Below are positions 1 through 9,716 of a stretch of 64,000 bases of DNA, piece by piece; the stretch's first letter is position 1, and every line of letters starts with the position of its first letter. A model generated the notes under the pieces. That model did not search any database. It saw only the letters and a program-made list of their open reading frames with translations, and was not told the origin of the DNA. The stretch is taken from assembly GCF_042701255.1 (NCBI RefSeq), contig NZ_CP170554.1:4154001-4218000 (forward strand), given 5' to 3'. This DNA is from Tahibacter sp042701255. GTDB taxonomy: Bacteria > Pseudomonadota > Gammaproteobacteria > Xanthomonadales > Rhodanobacteraceae. The position numbers and the translations under genes are program-made.

Positions 1-189
1 CTGCCGTTCGCCGCGCTGGCCATCCTCAAGGCCCGCCTGACGGAGCTGGAGGCCGACTGCCTGACCGAACGCTACGGCAGCGACGGCGCCTCGCTGCGCC
101 TGGCCCTGCCCGAACCGCGCGTGGCTGCGCTGGCGCAATTGCTGGCCGACCTCACGCGCGGGCGTAGCACCCTGCGCAAAGCGGATTGA
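1..189 (+). CDS. C-terminal fragment, possible YigZ/IMPACT family protein
   Basis: An open frame enters from outside the window and stops at a TGA at 187-189, giving the last 62 residues. It has an alternating hydrophobic pattern ending in DLTRGRSTLRKAD. That resembles the C-terminal DUF1949-type domain of YigZ/IMPACT proteins, whose last strand usually carries a '(T/S)RG' turn. The N-terminal catalytic-like domain is not in view, so the assignment rests on this tail alone. The downstream transporter starts within 91 bases on the same strand and may be cotranscribed. Confidence 0.5.
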   Translation: MPFAALAILKARLTELEADCLTERYGSDGASLRLALPEPRVAALAQLLADLTRGRSTLRKAD

Positions 190-279
190 AGCGGGGCGAT
201 TGAATCGCGCCGCAACGTCTCCATGACGAGCTGGCCGCCGCGACCGGCGACCGGCACCGAAGCCCAACCGGACTCCCCG

Positions 280-2040
280 ATGACCGACTCCAAACCGCCG
301 CGCCGCAGCCTAGCCTCGCTGTCCCTGATCCTGCCGCTGCTGCGCGGCCAGCGCGGGCTGCTCGCCGGCTGGATCGTCTTTCTCGCGCTGTCCTCGGCCG
401 CGACCCTGTCCTTGCCGGTGGCCGTGCGCCACATGATCGACACCGGCTTCGCCGACGCCGATCCGGCACGCATCGACGCGAGCTTCCTCGCCCTGTTCGG
501 CGTCGCCGCCGTGCTCGCGATCGCCACGGGCGCGCGCTACTTCTGCATCACCCTGCTCGGCGAACGCGCGGTCGCCGCGCTGCGCCGGCGCGTCTACGAC
601 CACCTGCTGACCTTGGACCAGGCCTTCTTCGAGCGCGCGCGCGTCGGCGAGCTGACCTCGCGCCTGTCGGCCGACAGCGAACTCGTACTGACCGTCGTGA
701 GCTCCAGCCTGTCGGTGGCCGTGCGCAGCGCCGCGACCCTGATCGGCGCCTCGGCCGCACTGGTCTGGACCAGTCCGCGCCTGGCCGGCTACGCCGCGCT
801 CGTGATTCCGCTCGTGATCGCACCGATGATCCTCGGCGGCCGGCGCCTGCAGCGCCTGTCGCGCGACAGCCAGGACCGCGTCGCCGATGCCTCGGCCGTG
901 GCCAACGAGACCTTGAACGCGATGCGCGCGGTGCAGGCCTACGGCCGCGAAGCGACCGAGCGAAGCCGCTACGGCGAGGCCATCGCCAAGGGCATCGCGA
1001 CGAGCCGCCGCCGCATCGGCGCACGTGCGCTGATCACGATGGTGGCCATCCTGCTGGTGTTCGGCGCGATCGTGCTGGTGCTCTGGAGCGGCGCGCACGC
1101 CGTGCTGGCCGGCGAACTCAAGGCCGGCGTACTGAGCCAGTTCGTGCTGTACGCCGTCATCGCCGGCGGTTCGGTCGGCGCGCTCAGCGAAGTCTGGGGC
1201 GAAGTGCAGCGCGCGACCGGCGCACTGGAACGCATCGATGAACTGCTCGCGACGCCGGCGCAGATCCGCTCGCCGGCGCAGCCGGCCGCACTGGCGCAGC
1301 CGGTGCGCGGCGCGATCAGTTTCGAGCAGGTCGAATTCCGCTATCCGTCGCGGCCCGACACGGCCGCGCTGCACGATTTCACCTTGCAGGTGCGCCCCGG
1401 CGAGACGGTCGCGCTGGTCGGCCCGTCCGGCGCCGGCAAGAGCACGGTGTTCCAGCTGCTGCTGCGCTTCTACGATCCGCAGTCGGGCACGGTGCGCATC
1501 GACGGCCAGGATCTGCGCGCGCTGGCGCTGCCCGAGCTGCGCGGCGCGATCGCGCTGGTGCCGCAGGACACGGTCATCTTCGGCGCGAGCGCGCTGGACA
1601 ACATCCGCTTCGGCCGCGTCAATGCCGGTGAAAATGAAGTCATCGCCGCCGCGCGCGCCGCCGAGGCGCACGACTTCATCGTTGCGCAGAACGAAGGCTA
1701 CGCGACGCATCTCGGCGAGCGCGGCGTGCGCCTGTCCGGCGGCCAGCAGCAGCGCATCGCGATCGCGCGCGCACTGCTCAAGGACGCGCCGATCCTGCTG
1801 CTCGACGAGGCGACCAGCAATCTCGACGCGCAATCCGAAGCCGCCGTGCAGCATGCGCTGGAGCGGCTGATGCACGGCCGCACGACCCTGGTCATCGCGC
1901 ACCGCCTGGCCACCGTGCAGCAGGCCGACCGCATCGTCGTGCTCGAGGCTGGCCGCATCGTCGCGCAGGGCACGCACGAGGAGCTGCTGGGTCAGGGCGG
2001 ACTGTATGCCGAGCTCGCCCGCCTGCAATTCGCCACCTGA
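280..2040 (+). CDS. ABCB-type exporter half transporter (fused permease and ATPase)
   Basis: A fused ABC exporter subunit that probably works as an inner-membrane homodimer; the substrate cannot be read from sequence. The N-terminal half has about six hydrophobic segments (roughly nt 330-1170). The C-terminal half is a nucleotide-binding domain with Walker A GPSGAGKST (near nt 1420), signature LSGGQQQR (near 1733), Walker B ILLLDEAT and an H-loop in TLVIAHR. The start at 280 gives 586 aa beginning MTDSKPPRR; an in-frame ATG at 223 would add 19 residues of low complexity. Length and layout fit the MsbA/multidrug ABCB family. An RND efflux pair follows on the same strand, so an envelope export locus is plausible. 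Confidence 0.85.
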   Translation: MTDSKPPRRSLASLSLILPLLRGQRGLLAGWIVFLALSSAATLSLPVAVRHMIDTGFADADPARIDASFLALFGVAAVLAIATGARYFCITLLGERAVAALRRRVYDHLLTLDQAFFERARVGELTSRLSADSELVLTVVSSSLSVAVRSAATLIGASAALVWTSPRLAGYAALVIPLVIAPMILGGRRLQRLSRDSQDRVADASAVANETLNAMRAVQAYGREATERSRYGEAIAKGIATSRRRIGARALITMVAILLVFGAIVLVLWSGAHAVLAGELKAGVLSQFVLYAVIAGGSVGALSEVWGEVQRATGALERIDELLATPAQIRSPAQPAALAQPVRGAISFEQVEFRYPSRPDTAALHDFTLQVRPGETVALVGPSGAGKSTVFQLLLRFYDPQSGTVRIDGQDLRALALPELRGAIALVPQDTVIFGASALDNIRFGRVNAGENEVIAAARAAEAHDFIVAQNEGYATHLGERGVRLSGGQQQRIAIARALLKDAPILLLDEATSNLDAQSEAAVQHALERLMHGRTTLVIAHRLATVQQADRIVVLEAGRIVAQGTHEELLGQGGLYAELARLQFAT

Positions 2041-2134
2041 CAGCGAGCGCGCCCGCGGCGCGCCTGTCGATCTGCGCCCTGCCCGTTCGACGCGAGCAGG
2101 GCCACTTCCGATTTCCTTTACCGAGTCGTTCGCC

Positions 2135-3238
2135 ATGAAGCCACGATCGTCGTTCCGCGCCGTGCTGGCGCCCTGTCTTGCCGCCCTGCTGCTGGCCGGC
2201 TGCAGTTCCGATCCACAACCCACACCCGGCGCGGCCGCCGACGCCGGCGCCAGCCTGTCGGTCAATCTCGTCACGCCGCAGACGCGCACCCTGGCGCAGC
2301 GCCTGACCGCGTCGGGCAGCATCGCCGCGCAGGAGGAAATGCTGCTTGGTGTCGAACTCTCGGGCGTGCGCGTGGCCGAAGTGCTCGTCGACGTCGGCGA
2401 AGCGGTGACCAAGGATCAGGTGCTGCTGCGCCTGGACACGCGGACCTTGCACAGCGAGCAGCGCCAGGCCGATGCGGCCGTCGCCGAAGCGCAAGCCGCG
2501 CTGGCCGTGGCCAAGCGCAACAACGAACGCATGGCCGCGCTGCGCGAGAAAGGCCTGACCAGCGCGCGCGACGCCGACGAGATGTGGGCCGCGGCGACCC
2601 AGGCCGAGGCGCGGCTGAACTCCGCACGCGCACAGCACGACGCCGCCGCATTGCGCCTGAGTTTCGCCGAACTGCGCGCGCCCGACGACGGCGTGATCTC
2701 GCGCCGCGACGTGCAGCCGGGTCAGGTCGTCGCGAGCGGCGATCAGCTGCTGCGGCTGATCCGTCACGGCCGCCTCGAATGGCGCGGCAACCTGCCAGAA
2801 GCCGAACTCGTGCGCGTGCAGGAAGGCGCGCCGGTACAGGTCGCCGGTCCCGACGGCCGCCCGGCGAGTGCGCAGGTGCGTCGCGTCGCGGCGAGCCTCG
2901 ACACGGCCAGCCGCACCGGCATCGTCTACGCGACCCTGACCGACCCGGGCAGCCTGCGCGCCGGCATGTTCGCCCAGGGCGAACTGCAGCTCGGCGAAAG
3001 CGCCGCGTTGCTGCTCCCGCTCGCCGCTGTCGTGCAGCGCGACGGCCACAGCTACGTGTTCCAGGTCGGCGCCGAACAGCGCGTCACGCGCAAGCGCGTG
3101 GAGATCGGCCGCGTCGACGACGGCCAGATCGAAATCGTGTCGGGTCTGGAGCCGAATGCCTCCGTCGTCGCGCGCGGCGCCGGCTTCCTCAGCGAAGGCG
3201 ACCGCGTGCGCGTGATTGCCGGGACGGCGGCCCCATGA
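2135..3238 (+). CDS. RND efflux periplasmic adaptor (membrane fusion protein), lipoprotein
   Basis: A 367-aa periplasmic adaptor linking an RND pump to its outer-membrane channel. The start at 2135 gives a lipoprotein signal peptide with lipobox LLAGC. It is followed by a biotinyl-lipoyl-like half (DVGEAVTKDQVLLRLD), an alpha-helical hairpin of about 70 residues rich in Ala, Glu and Gln, the second lipoyl half (DDGVISRRDVQPGQVV) and beta-barrel/membrane-proximal domains. Its stop overlaps the start of the RND permease gene (ATGA at 3235-3238), so the two are translationally coupled. No TolC-like gene follows, so the outer-membrane channel must be encoded elsewhere. Confidence 0.88.
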   Translation: MKPRSSFRAVLAPCLAALLLAGCSSDPQPTPGAAADAGASLSVNLVTPQTRTLAQRLTASGSIAAQEEMLLGVELSGVRVAEVLVDVGEAVTKDQVLLRLDTRTLHSEQRQADAAVAEAQAALAVAKRNNERMAALREKGLTSARDADEMWAAATQAEARLNSARAQHDAAALRLSFAELRAPDDGVISRRDVQPGQVVASGDQLLRLIRHGRLEWRGNLPEAELVRVQEGAPVQVAGPDGRPASAQVRRVAASLDTASRTGIVYATLTDPGSLRAGMFAQGELQLGESAALLLPLAAVVQRDGHSYVFQVGAEQRVTRKRVEIGRVDDGQIEIVSGLEPNASVVARGAGFLSEGDRVRVIAGTAAP

Positions 3239-6200
3239 ACTTCAACGTCTCCGCCTGGGCCATACGCCGGCCGTTGCCGGCCGTGCTGCTGTTCGTGCTG
3301 CTCTGCGCGGCCGGCATCGCCGGTTTCCGCAACCTCGCGATCTCGCGCTTTCCCGACATCTCGCTGCCGATGGTCATGATCACGGTGACCCTGCCCGGCG
3401 CCGCGCCGAGCCAGATGGAAACCGAGGTCACGCGCAAGGTCGAGGACGCAGTCGCGAGCCTCGCCGACATCGACAAGCTCGTCTCCACCGTCAACGAAGG
3501 CGTGTCCAACACGCGCATCGAGTTCGAGCTCGGCCGCAATCTCGACGAAGCACTGGACGAAGTGCGCGACGCGGTCACGCGCATCCGCAGCGATCTGCCG
3601 CAGGACATCGAGGAACCCGTCGTCGCGAAGATCAACGTCGTCGGCGGCACGATGCTGAGCTTCACGGTCGAATCCGACACCCTGGCGCCGGACGAACTCA
3701 GCTGGTTCGTCGACGACACGGTGACCAAGGCGCTGTTCGGCGTCCCCGGCGTCGGTCAGGTCAAGCGCACCGGCGGTGTGGACCGCGAAGTGCGCATCGA
3801 TCTGAAGCCCGGCGCGCTCGAAGCGCACGGCGTGACCGCGGGCGCGGTGTCGCAGCAGCTCGCGCGCATCCAGGTCGAGATGCCCGGCGGCAAGGCCAAC
3901 TGGGGCGGCAACGAGCAGATCGTGCGCACGGTCGGCACGGTGCAGGCCGTCGCTCAACTGCGCGACATGCCGATCGCGCTGCCCGACGGCCGCCAGATCA
4001 AGCTGTCCGCACTGGCCGACATTCGCGACGCCGCCGCCGAGCAGCGCCAGCTCGCACTGCTCGACGGCAAGCCCGCGGTCGGCTTCGCGATCACACGCAC
4101 GCGCGGATCGAGCGAAGTCGGCGTCGGCCGCGCGATACGCGCGAAAGTCGCCGAACTCGGCCAGCGCTATCCGAACCTGCGCTTTGCCGAAGTCAGCTCC
4201 ACGGTCGAGGAAGCCGAAGGTTCGTATTCCTCGTCGATGACCATGCTCTGGGAAGGCTCGCTGCTGGCCGTGCTCGTGGTCTGGCTGTTCCTGCGCGACT
4301 GGCGCGCGACCTGGATCTCGGCGCTGGCCCTGCCGCTGTCGATCGTCCCGACCTTCGCCGTGATGCACTGGTTCGGCTTCAGCCTGAACATGATCACCCT
4401 GCTTGCGCTCGCCGTCGTCGTCGGCATCCTCGTCGACGACGCCATCGTCGAGGTCGAGAACATCGTGCGTCATCTCGGCCTCGGCAAATCCCCGCAGGAA
4501 GCCGCGACCGATGCGGCCGACGAGATCGGCCTCGCGGTCATCGCGACCTCGATGACCCTGGCCGCCGTATTCGTGCCGGTCGCGTTCATGCCGGGCATTC
4601 CGGGCAAGTTCTTCCGCGAGTTCGGCTGGACCGCGGCGACGGCCGTGCTGTTCTCGCTCGCAGTCGCGCGTCTGCTGACGCCGATGATGGCGGCCTATCT
4701 GCTGAAGCCGCAGCCGCACGAGGAAAAGGAAAGCGCGCTGATGCGCTGGTATCTGCGCCTCGTCGAAAGCGCACTCGCGCATCGCGCGCGCACCTTGTGG
4801 CTGGCCTTGGGCCTGTTCATCGCCTCGCTCGCGATCGTGCCGCTGATTCCGGCCACCTTCATTCCGCCGGCCGATCTCGGACGCAGCAATCTGAGTCTGG
4901 AACTGCCGCCCGGCGCGAGCCTCGCCGAGACAACCGAAGTCGCCGAACAGGCGCGCCGTGCGCTGGCCGACCTGCCGAACTCAAGCGCGTCTACACCGCG
5001 ATCGGCGGTGTGCTCGATCTCGGCGATCCGAACCAGTCCCTCGTCGGCGACGTGCGCAAGGCTACGCTGACCCTGGACTGGGGCAAGCCGGCGACACGTT
5101 CGCGCCATCAGAAAGCGCTCGAACGCGACGTGCGCGCACGTCTGGCTGATCTGCCCGGCGTGCGCGTGAGCTTCATCAGCAGCGAGCCGGGCGAACTGCT
5201 GCAGCTCGTGCTGGCCGGCGACAATCCGCAGACCCTGCTCGAAGCGAGCCAGCTCGTCGAGCGCGATCTGCGCAATCTCAAAGGCCTCGGCAGCGTGACG
5301 TCGACCGCGTCGCTGCTGCGTCCGGAGGTCGTCATCACACCCGATCCGCTGCGCGCGGCCGATCTCGGCGTGGCCACGGCCGACATCGCCGAAGCCGCAC
5401 GCATCGCCACGGCCGGCGACTTCCGCCAGCGCCTCGCCAAGCTCAACCTGCCCGAGCGGCAGATTCCGATCCGCGTGCGCATCGCCGAGCAGAATCTCGA
5501 CCAGCCCGCGGTGATCGGCCTGCTGCGCGTGCCCGGACGCGACGGTCCGGTGCCGCTGGCCTCGGTCGCGAACATCCGCCTCGACAGCGGCCCGGCCCAG
5601 CTCGACCGCTACGGCCGCCAGCGCAACATCACGTTCAACATGGAGCTCAACGGACGGCCCCTGGGCGAAGTCATGGCCGAGATCGAACAGCTGCCGTCGC
5701 TCAAGCAGCTGCCGGCCGGCGTGAAGCTGCTCAACACCGGCGATGCGGAAATCTTCGTCGAGCTGTTCGTCGGCTTCCTCGTCGCGATGGGCACCGGCAT
5801 CTTCTGCGTCTATGCCGTGCTGTTGCTGCTGTTCAACAACGCGCTGCAGCCGCTGACGATCCTGATCGCGGTGCCGCTCTGCGCCGGCGGCGCCTTCGGA
5901 TTGCTGCTGCTGACCAACAACTATCTGTCGCTGCCGGCGCTGATCGGACTGCTGATGCTGATCGGCATCGCGACGAAGAACTCCATCCTGCTGGTCGACT
6001 ACGCCGTCGTGGCCGAACAGGACCACGGCCTGAGTCAGCACGATGCGCTCGTCGATGCCTGCCGCAAGCGTGCGCGGCCGGTCGTCATGACCACCCTCGC
6101 CATGGGCGCCGGCATGCTGCCGATCGCGCTGGGCTTCGGTGCCGACGCAAGCTTCAGAGCGCCCATGGCGATCGCCGTCATAGGCGGTCTGATCACCTCG

Positions 6201-6326
6201 ACCCTGCTGAGCCTCGTCGTGATTCCGGCCGCCTATACGGTGCTCGACGACTTGCGCGAACGGGTCAAGCACCGTGCGATGCGCCGCAAGACGCCCGCGA
6301 CTGCGCCGGCAGGCGCGCGGCATTGA
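3235..6326 (+). pseudogene. RND (HAE1/AcrB-type) efflux permease, apparently frameshifted
   Basis: A proton-driven inner-membrane efflux permease of the HAE1 family. Read from ATG 3235 it runs in one frame to about 4976, then the homologous reading continues in a different frame to the stop at 6324-6326. The switch falls at 'gacctgccgaactcaag'. One extra G would restore LPELKRVYTAIGG, so a 1-nt deletion is the simplest explanation. Uncorrected, translation stops at 5070. The repaired protein would be about 1030 aa, the normal HAE1 length, with the GILVDDAIVEVEN motif in the TM4 region and a second membrane domain (IGIATKNSILLVDYA). Both halves are otherwise intact, so this is either a recent mutation or a sequencing or assembly error. 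Confidence 0.85.
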
Positions 6327-6336
6327 TCGAAGCGAT

Positions 6337-6370
6337 CTCTCCCGGCTCGCTGCAGAGCGGGCCGGGAGAG
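6337..6370 (+). terminator. Hairpin after the RND permease gene
   Basis: Arms ctctcccggc and gccgggagag form a perfect 10-bp stem just after the permease stop. The next gene is convergent, so the hairpin may end transcription from both sides. There is no T-tract. Confidence 0.5.
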
Positions 6371-6460
6371 TGAGCCGCGAGGGCTCGCGCTTTCATTGAA
6401 GATTGGAAGCAAATTTCAGCGATTGCTGCTACTGGAAAACGCCGCCCACCTGCCTCGCCG

Positions 6461-7177
6461 TCAGTAACTCACGATCCGCAGATCCTCCACGCTCCAGTAG
6501 CTGCCGTCCTCGAGGAATCCCGAAGCGACGAACACGTCGCCGTAGTCGCGATCGACTTCGGCGAATTCGGGACAGGGACGACCGGCGGTCTCGATGCAGC
6601 CGCCGCGCGCGACGTAGTTCCACTGCGGCTCGATGCCGGTGGCACCGGTCTGCGGATCGCGTACCGGCAGCCAGCTCAGTTCCAGCAGCCACCAGCTGAC
6701 GTTGTCCGCCGTCGCGCGCACGATGAACGCGTAGCGCTGGTCGGGCAGGATGCGGAACGGCACGCAGCTGCCGGCGACGATGGCCTGATCGCCCGCGTAG
6801 CCGAGGCTGAAATGCTCGATCGCCACGCCGCTGCAGATGCCGCCGGTGCCGAAGCCGTCGGGCACGTGGCCGAACGTGACGCCGCGACCGAGCGGGCAGC
6901 CCTCGGCGAACGGCGGCAGGTCGCTGATCGGGCACGGCCGCATCGCCGCACCGCCGCGCAGGCCGAATGCGAAATGCATGTCCGGATCGGCCCCGGCGCT
7001 GCCGGTGCGCAACTGCAGGGTGATCTGCTGGATCTCGTCGTTGCGCACGGGGCCGTAGCTCCAGCGCGCCCAATCGGGCGAGCCACCGTGGCCGACGTAG
7101 GCATAGGGGCCGGCGGCGTCGACCACGCCGGCGGCACACAGGATCAGCGTCGCCAGCGACGCAACGACGGGCTTCAT
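6461..7177 (-). CDS. Exported protein of unknown function
   Basis: A 238-aa protein with a clear signal peptide (MKPVVASLATLILCAAG...DAA). The mature part is rich in aromatic residues, Gly and Cys pairs (RPCPISDLPPFAEGCPLG, GICSG, GGCIETAGRPCPEF), which suggests a disulfide-bonded, beta-rich periplasmic or secreted protein. No family was recognised. It stands alone, converging with the RND permease, and a 126-base gap separates its start from the end of the next minus-strand gene. Confidence 0.65.
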   Translation of the reverse strand: MKPVVASLATLILCAAGVVDAAGPYAYVGHGGSPDWARWSYGPVRNDEIQQITLQLRTGSAGADPDMHFAFGLRGGAAMRPCPISDLPPFAEGCPLGRGVTFGHVPDGFGTGGICSGVAIEHFSLGYAGDQAIVAGSCVPFRILPDQRYAFIVRATADNVSWWLLELSWLPVRDPQTGATGIEPQWNYVARGGCIETAGRPCPEFAEVDRDYGDVFVASGFLEDGSYWSVEDLRIVSY

Positions 7178-7303
7178 CGCCTTCTCCTCGCGATCCCCTG
7201 CGCGACGAGCATGCCAAAGCCTCGCGAATGCGGGAACCCGTCGCAGCGATCCGACGCCGCAACTGAACGAAAGCGATGAATTATCTTTGTGGCAAATGCC
7301 GCT

Positions 7304-8071
7304 TCAGCGCGCGGCCGCCTGCTTCGCGTCGGCAGTCTTGTCGGGCTTGGCGCTCTTGTCGGACTTCGCGTCCTTGCCGTCGGCCGTCGTGGCCGGCTCG
7401 CAGCGCCGGCTCGTGATCGGGCTGACCGTCAGCACGAGCTCGCCGGTCGCCGCATACGGCAGCTTCACCTTGACCGCTTCGGTGGAATAGTAGAAGCCGC
7501 CTTTGGAGGCGGCCTTGACCGAGCTGCGCGAGCCCGATTCGAAATGGCCGCCGATGGCCTTCTCGGTGGTCGCGACGAGGAAACGGCTGAGCCGGCCGAC
7601 CTTGACGCAGCCGACCAGCGCAGTCGGCTGGAACGGCCGTATGTCGATGTTCAGCTGGTCGACGTCGACGGTCTCGCGTACGCCGCCTTCGTCGTCGAGC
7701 AGATAGAACAGCGGCTTGAATACGGTGCGTTGCTTGCCGCCGGCATCCTGCGCGATCACGCGCACTTCGATCAGCGCCTCGTCCAGCGGCTGGCTGAGCT
7801 CGATGCGGCGGAAATAGCTGCGCCCCTTGGGCAGCTCGGCCTCGGGCGCACCGTAGTCGATCGGCAGCCGCGTCGGCTGATTCGCCAGCAGGGTCACCGC
7901 ACCGGGCCGCGCGGTGACGACGCCGGTCTTCGGCGCCTCGGGCTTGCCGGTGATCTTTTCGCGCGCCCAGCCCAGCGGCCCGGCCGTCGCCGCCGCGGTC
8001 AGGCAGAGGCCGGCGAACAGGACGAGGAATCGGGACGTTCTAGCGCACATGAGAGAAGACGACAGCCGCAT
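7304..8071 (-). CDS. Exported protein of unknown function, Lys-rich tail
   Basis: A 255-aa protein with a signal-like hydrophobic segment (FLVLFAGLCLTAAATA) and a predicted beta-rich body. Its tail is rich in Lys, Asp and Ala (GKDAKSDKSAKPDKTADAK). The body (SYFRRIELSQPLDEALIEV ... VFKPLFYLLDDEGG) loosely recalls MalM-type periplasmic proteins, but the match is too weak to assign. A second in-frame ATG at 8050 is possible; neither start has a convincing ribosome binding site. Confidence 0.6.
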   Translation of the reverse strand: MRLSSSLMCARTSRFLVLFAGLCLTAAATAGPLGWAREKITGKPEAPKTGVVTARPGAVTLLANQPTRLPIDYGAPEAELPKGRSYFRRIELSQPLDEALIEVRVIAQDAGGKQRTVFKPLFYLLDDEGGVRETVDVDQLNIDIRPFQPTALVGCVKVGRLSRFLVATTEKAIGGHFESGSRSSVKAASKGGFYYSTEAVKVKLPYAATGELVLTVSPITSRRCEPATTADGKDAKSDKSAKPDKTADAKQAAAR

Positions 8072-8155
8072 CCGGCGAAAGTTTCACGGCCGCGGTCCTG
8101 CGGCCAAATCTGACCGGACGCGACCGGCACGGGGCAAGGTCGCGTCCGTCGCGGT

Positions 8156-8470
8156 TCAGTCGGCCAGCGGCTGCAGGTCCTTGTCGTAGGCCTTGATCTG
8201 CAGGTAGTCGGCGATGACCTTGATCAGATGACGATGCTCGGGACTGGCATCGTCGGCATTGCGCAGCACGACGCCGGTCAGCTGGCCTTCGTCCTTGAGC
8301 TCCTGCAGCGAGCCGAGCAGCATGTTCTTGCCCAGCGGGTTGCCCTGGAACAGGAACTGGTCCTTCTGCACCGCCTTGACGTAGGCGTTGCCGTCCTTGA
8401 CGTCCTTGGCCGCATACGCGGCGAAGGCCAGGCCGAAGGTGGCGAACAGGGCCAGCAGAATGCGTTTCAT
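8156..8470 (-). CDS. Small exported protein of unknown function
   Basis: A 104-aa protein with a signal peptide (MKRILLALFATFGLAFAAYA) and a short, mostly helical, charged mature part. No family was recognised. It lies 57 bases downstream of the 8528-8932 lipoprotein gene on the same strand, so the two probably form an operon and may act together in the periplasm. Confidence 0.65.
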   Translation of the reverse strand: MKRILLALFATFGLAFAAYAAKDVKDGNAYVKAVQKDQFLFQGNPLGKNMLLGSLQELKDEGQLTGVVLRNADDASPEHRHLIKVIADYLQIKAYDKDLQPLAD

Positions 8471-8527
8471 CGTCGACTCCGAAAGAGGCGGCGCGAACGC
8501 CGCAGCATGAATGAGGGAAAGGTCAGA

Positions 8528-8932
8528 TCACTTGGCCGAGCTTTCGGTACGGACTTCCGTGATCTCCATACCCGGCTTTTCCTGCAGGTAGGTGTGCACC
8601 TTGAGCTCCAGGCCGATGCGTGCGAGGCCCTGGATGTGGCGCTCGGTCACCTTCTGCTTGCCGTCTCGCTTGAGGAAGATGCTCTGCGCCGGCTTGTTCT
8701 GGTCGCGCAGATAGCGCAGATGGCCCTTGACGTCTTCCTCCGACAGGGTCGCGCCGTTGAGGTCGAACTGGCCGTCCTTCTCGGGCAGCAGGGTCATGTC
8801 GAAGCTGGCCGGAATGTTCGGCGCAGACACCGTGTCGGGACGCGTCTTGCCACCGCAGGCGCTCAGCAGCAGCGCGGCGATCAGGGCGAGCAGCGATCCG
8901 CGCAGGATCCGGTTCATGGCACGGTATTGCAT
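8528..8932 (-). CDS. Small lipoprotein of unknown function
   Basis: The chosen start gives 134 aa beginning MQYRAMNRILRGSLL, with lipobox LLSAC. An AGGA lies about 8 bases before this ATG; an alternative ATG at 8917 lacks such a site. The mature part (SEEDVKGHLRYLRDQNKPAQ ... ERHIQGLARIGLELKV) has the alternation of helices and strands seen in ExbD/TolR-like periplasmic domains, but that is only an impression. It is probably cotranscribed with the small exported protein at 8156-8470. Confidence 0.6.
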   Translation of the reverse strand: MQYRAMNRILRGSLLALIAALLLSACGGKTRPDTVSAPNIPASFDMTLLPEKDGQFDLNGATLSEEDVKGHLRYLRDQNKPAQSIFLKRDGKQKVTERHIQGLARIGLELKVHTYLQEKPGMEITEVRTESSAK

Positions 8933-9050
8933 CAGACTGTCCTGGTTGGCGAAGACGGAAAGGCACGCAGCGTACAGCAAACGCGCAACCGGCAATAGAA
9001 GCCAGCGCGGCGCGGCCAGCGCGTGCTTTCGGCAACGCGCGGCCCGCGGT

Positions 9051-9620
9051 TCAGGTACGCGGCAGGGTCACGCCGCGCTGTCCCTGGTACTTGCCGCCGC
9101 GGTCGGCGTAGCTGGTCTCGCATTCCTCGTCGGATTCGAGGAACAGCATCTGCGCGACGCCTTCGTTGGCGTAGATGCGCGCCGGCAGCGGCGTGGTGTT
9201 GGAGAACTCCAGGGTGACGTGGCCTTCCCATTCCGGCTCCAGCGGCGTCACGTTGACGATGATGCCGCAGCGCGCATAGGTCGACTTGCCGAGGCACACC
9301 GTCAGCACGCTGCGCGGAATGCGGAAATATTCCACCGTGCGCGCGAGCGCGAAGGAATTCGGCGGAATGATGCAGACCTCGCTCTTGATGTCGACGAAGC
9401 TCTTGGGGTCGAAGGCCTTCGGGTCGACGATCGTGGAGTTGATGTTCGTGAACACCTTGAACTCGTCGGCGCAACGCACGTCGTAGCCATAGCTCGAGGT
9501 GCCGTAGGAAATCAGCTTGCCGCCGGAGACGTTCTGGCGCACCTGGCCCGGTTCGAACGGTTCGATCATGCCGTGGCTCTCGGCCATGCGGCGTATCCAC
9601 TTGTCGGACTTGATGCTCAT
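9051..9620 (-). CDS. dcd: dCTP deaminase
   Basis: Deaminates dCTP to dUTP, the first step of the proteobacterial route to dTMP. The 189 aa are collinear with the family. They include SSYGYDVRC near residue 43, KSTYARCGIIVNVTPLEP (residues 112-129) and WEGHVTLEFSN, where E138 aligns with the catalytic Glu of the E. coli enzyme. The C-terminal GKYQGQRGVTLPRT is the typical end. It is in the same orientation as mrp upstream (96 bases away); a Dcd-Mrp neighbourhood is common in this order. Confidence 0.96.
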   Translation of the reverse strand: MSIKSDKWIRRMAESHGMIEPFEPGQVRQNVSGGKLISYGTSSYGYDVRCADEFKVFTNINSTIVDPKAFDPKSFVDIKSEVCIIPPNSFALARTVEYFRIPRSVLTVCLGKSTYARCGIIVNVTPLEPEWEGHVTLEFSNTTPLPARIYANEGVAQMLFLESDEECETSYADRGGKYQGQRGVTLPRT

Positions 9621-9716
9621 GGGTAGCTCGGTTTCCGCAAAACATTGAGGAACGGAGGACGGCAGCGCCGCCGCCGCAAGCCCTGCGGCGGCAAGCGGCG
9701 CGCACGGTCGCGGCGA

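Noticed and set aside
310..2412. Long open frame on the reverse strand opposite the ABC transporter and adaptor
   Set aside because: It is a shadow of GC-rich codon use. Its translation is Arg/Ala/Asp-rich with no recognisable domain, while the plus strand encodes clear ABC motifs.
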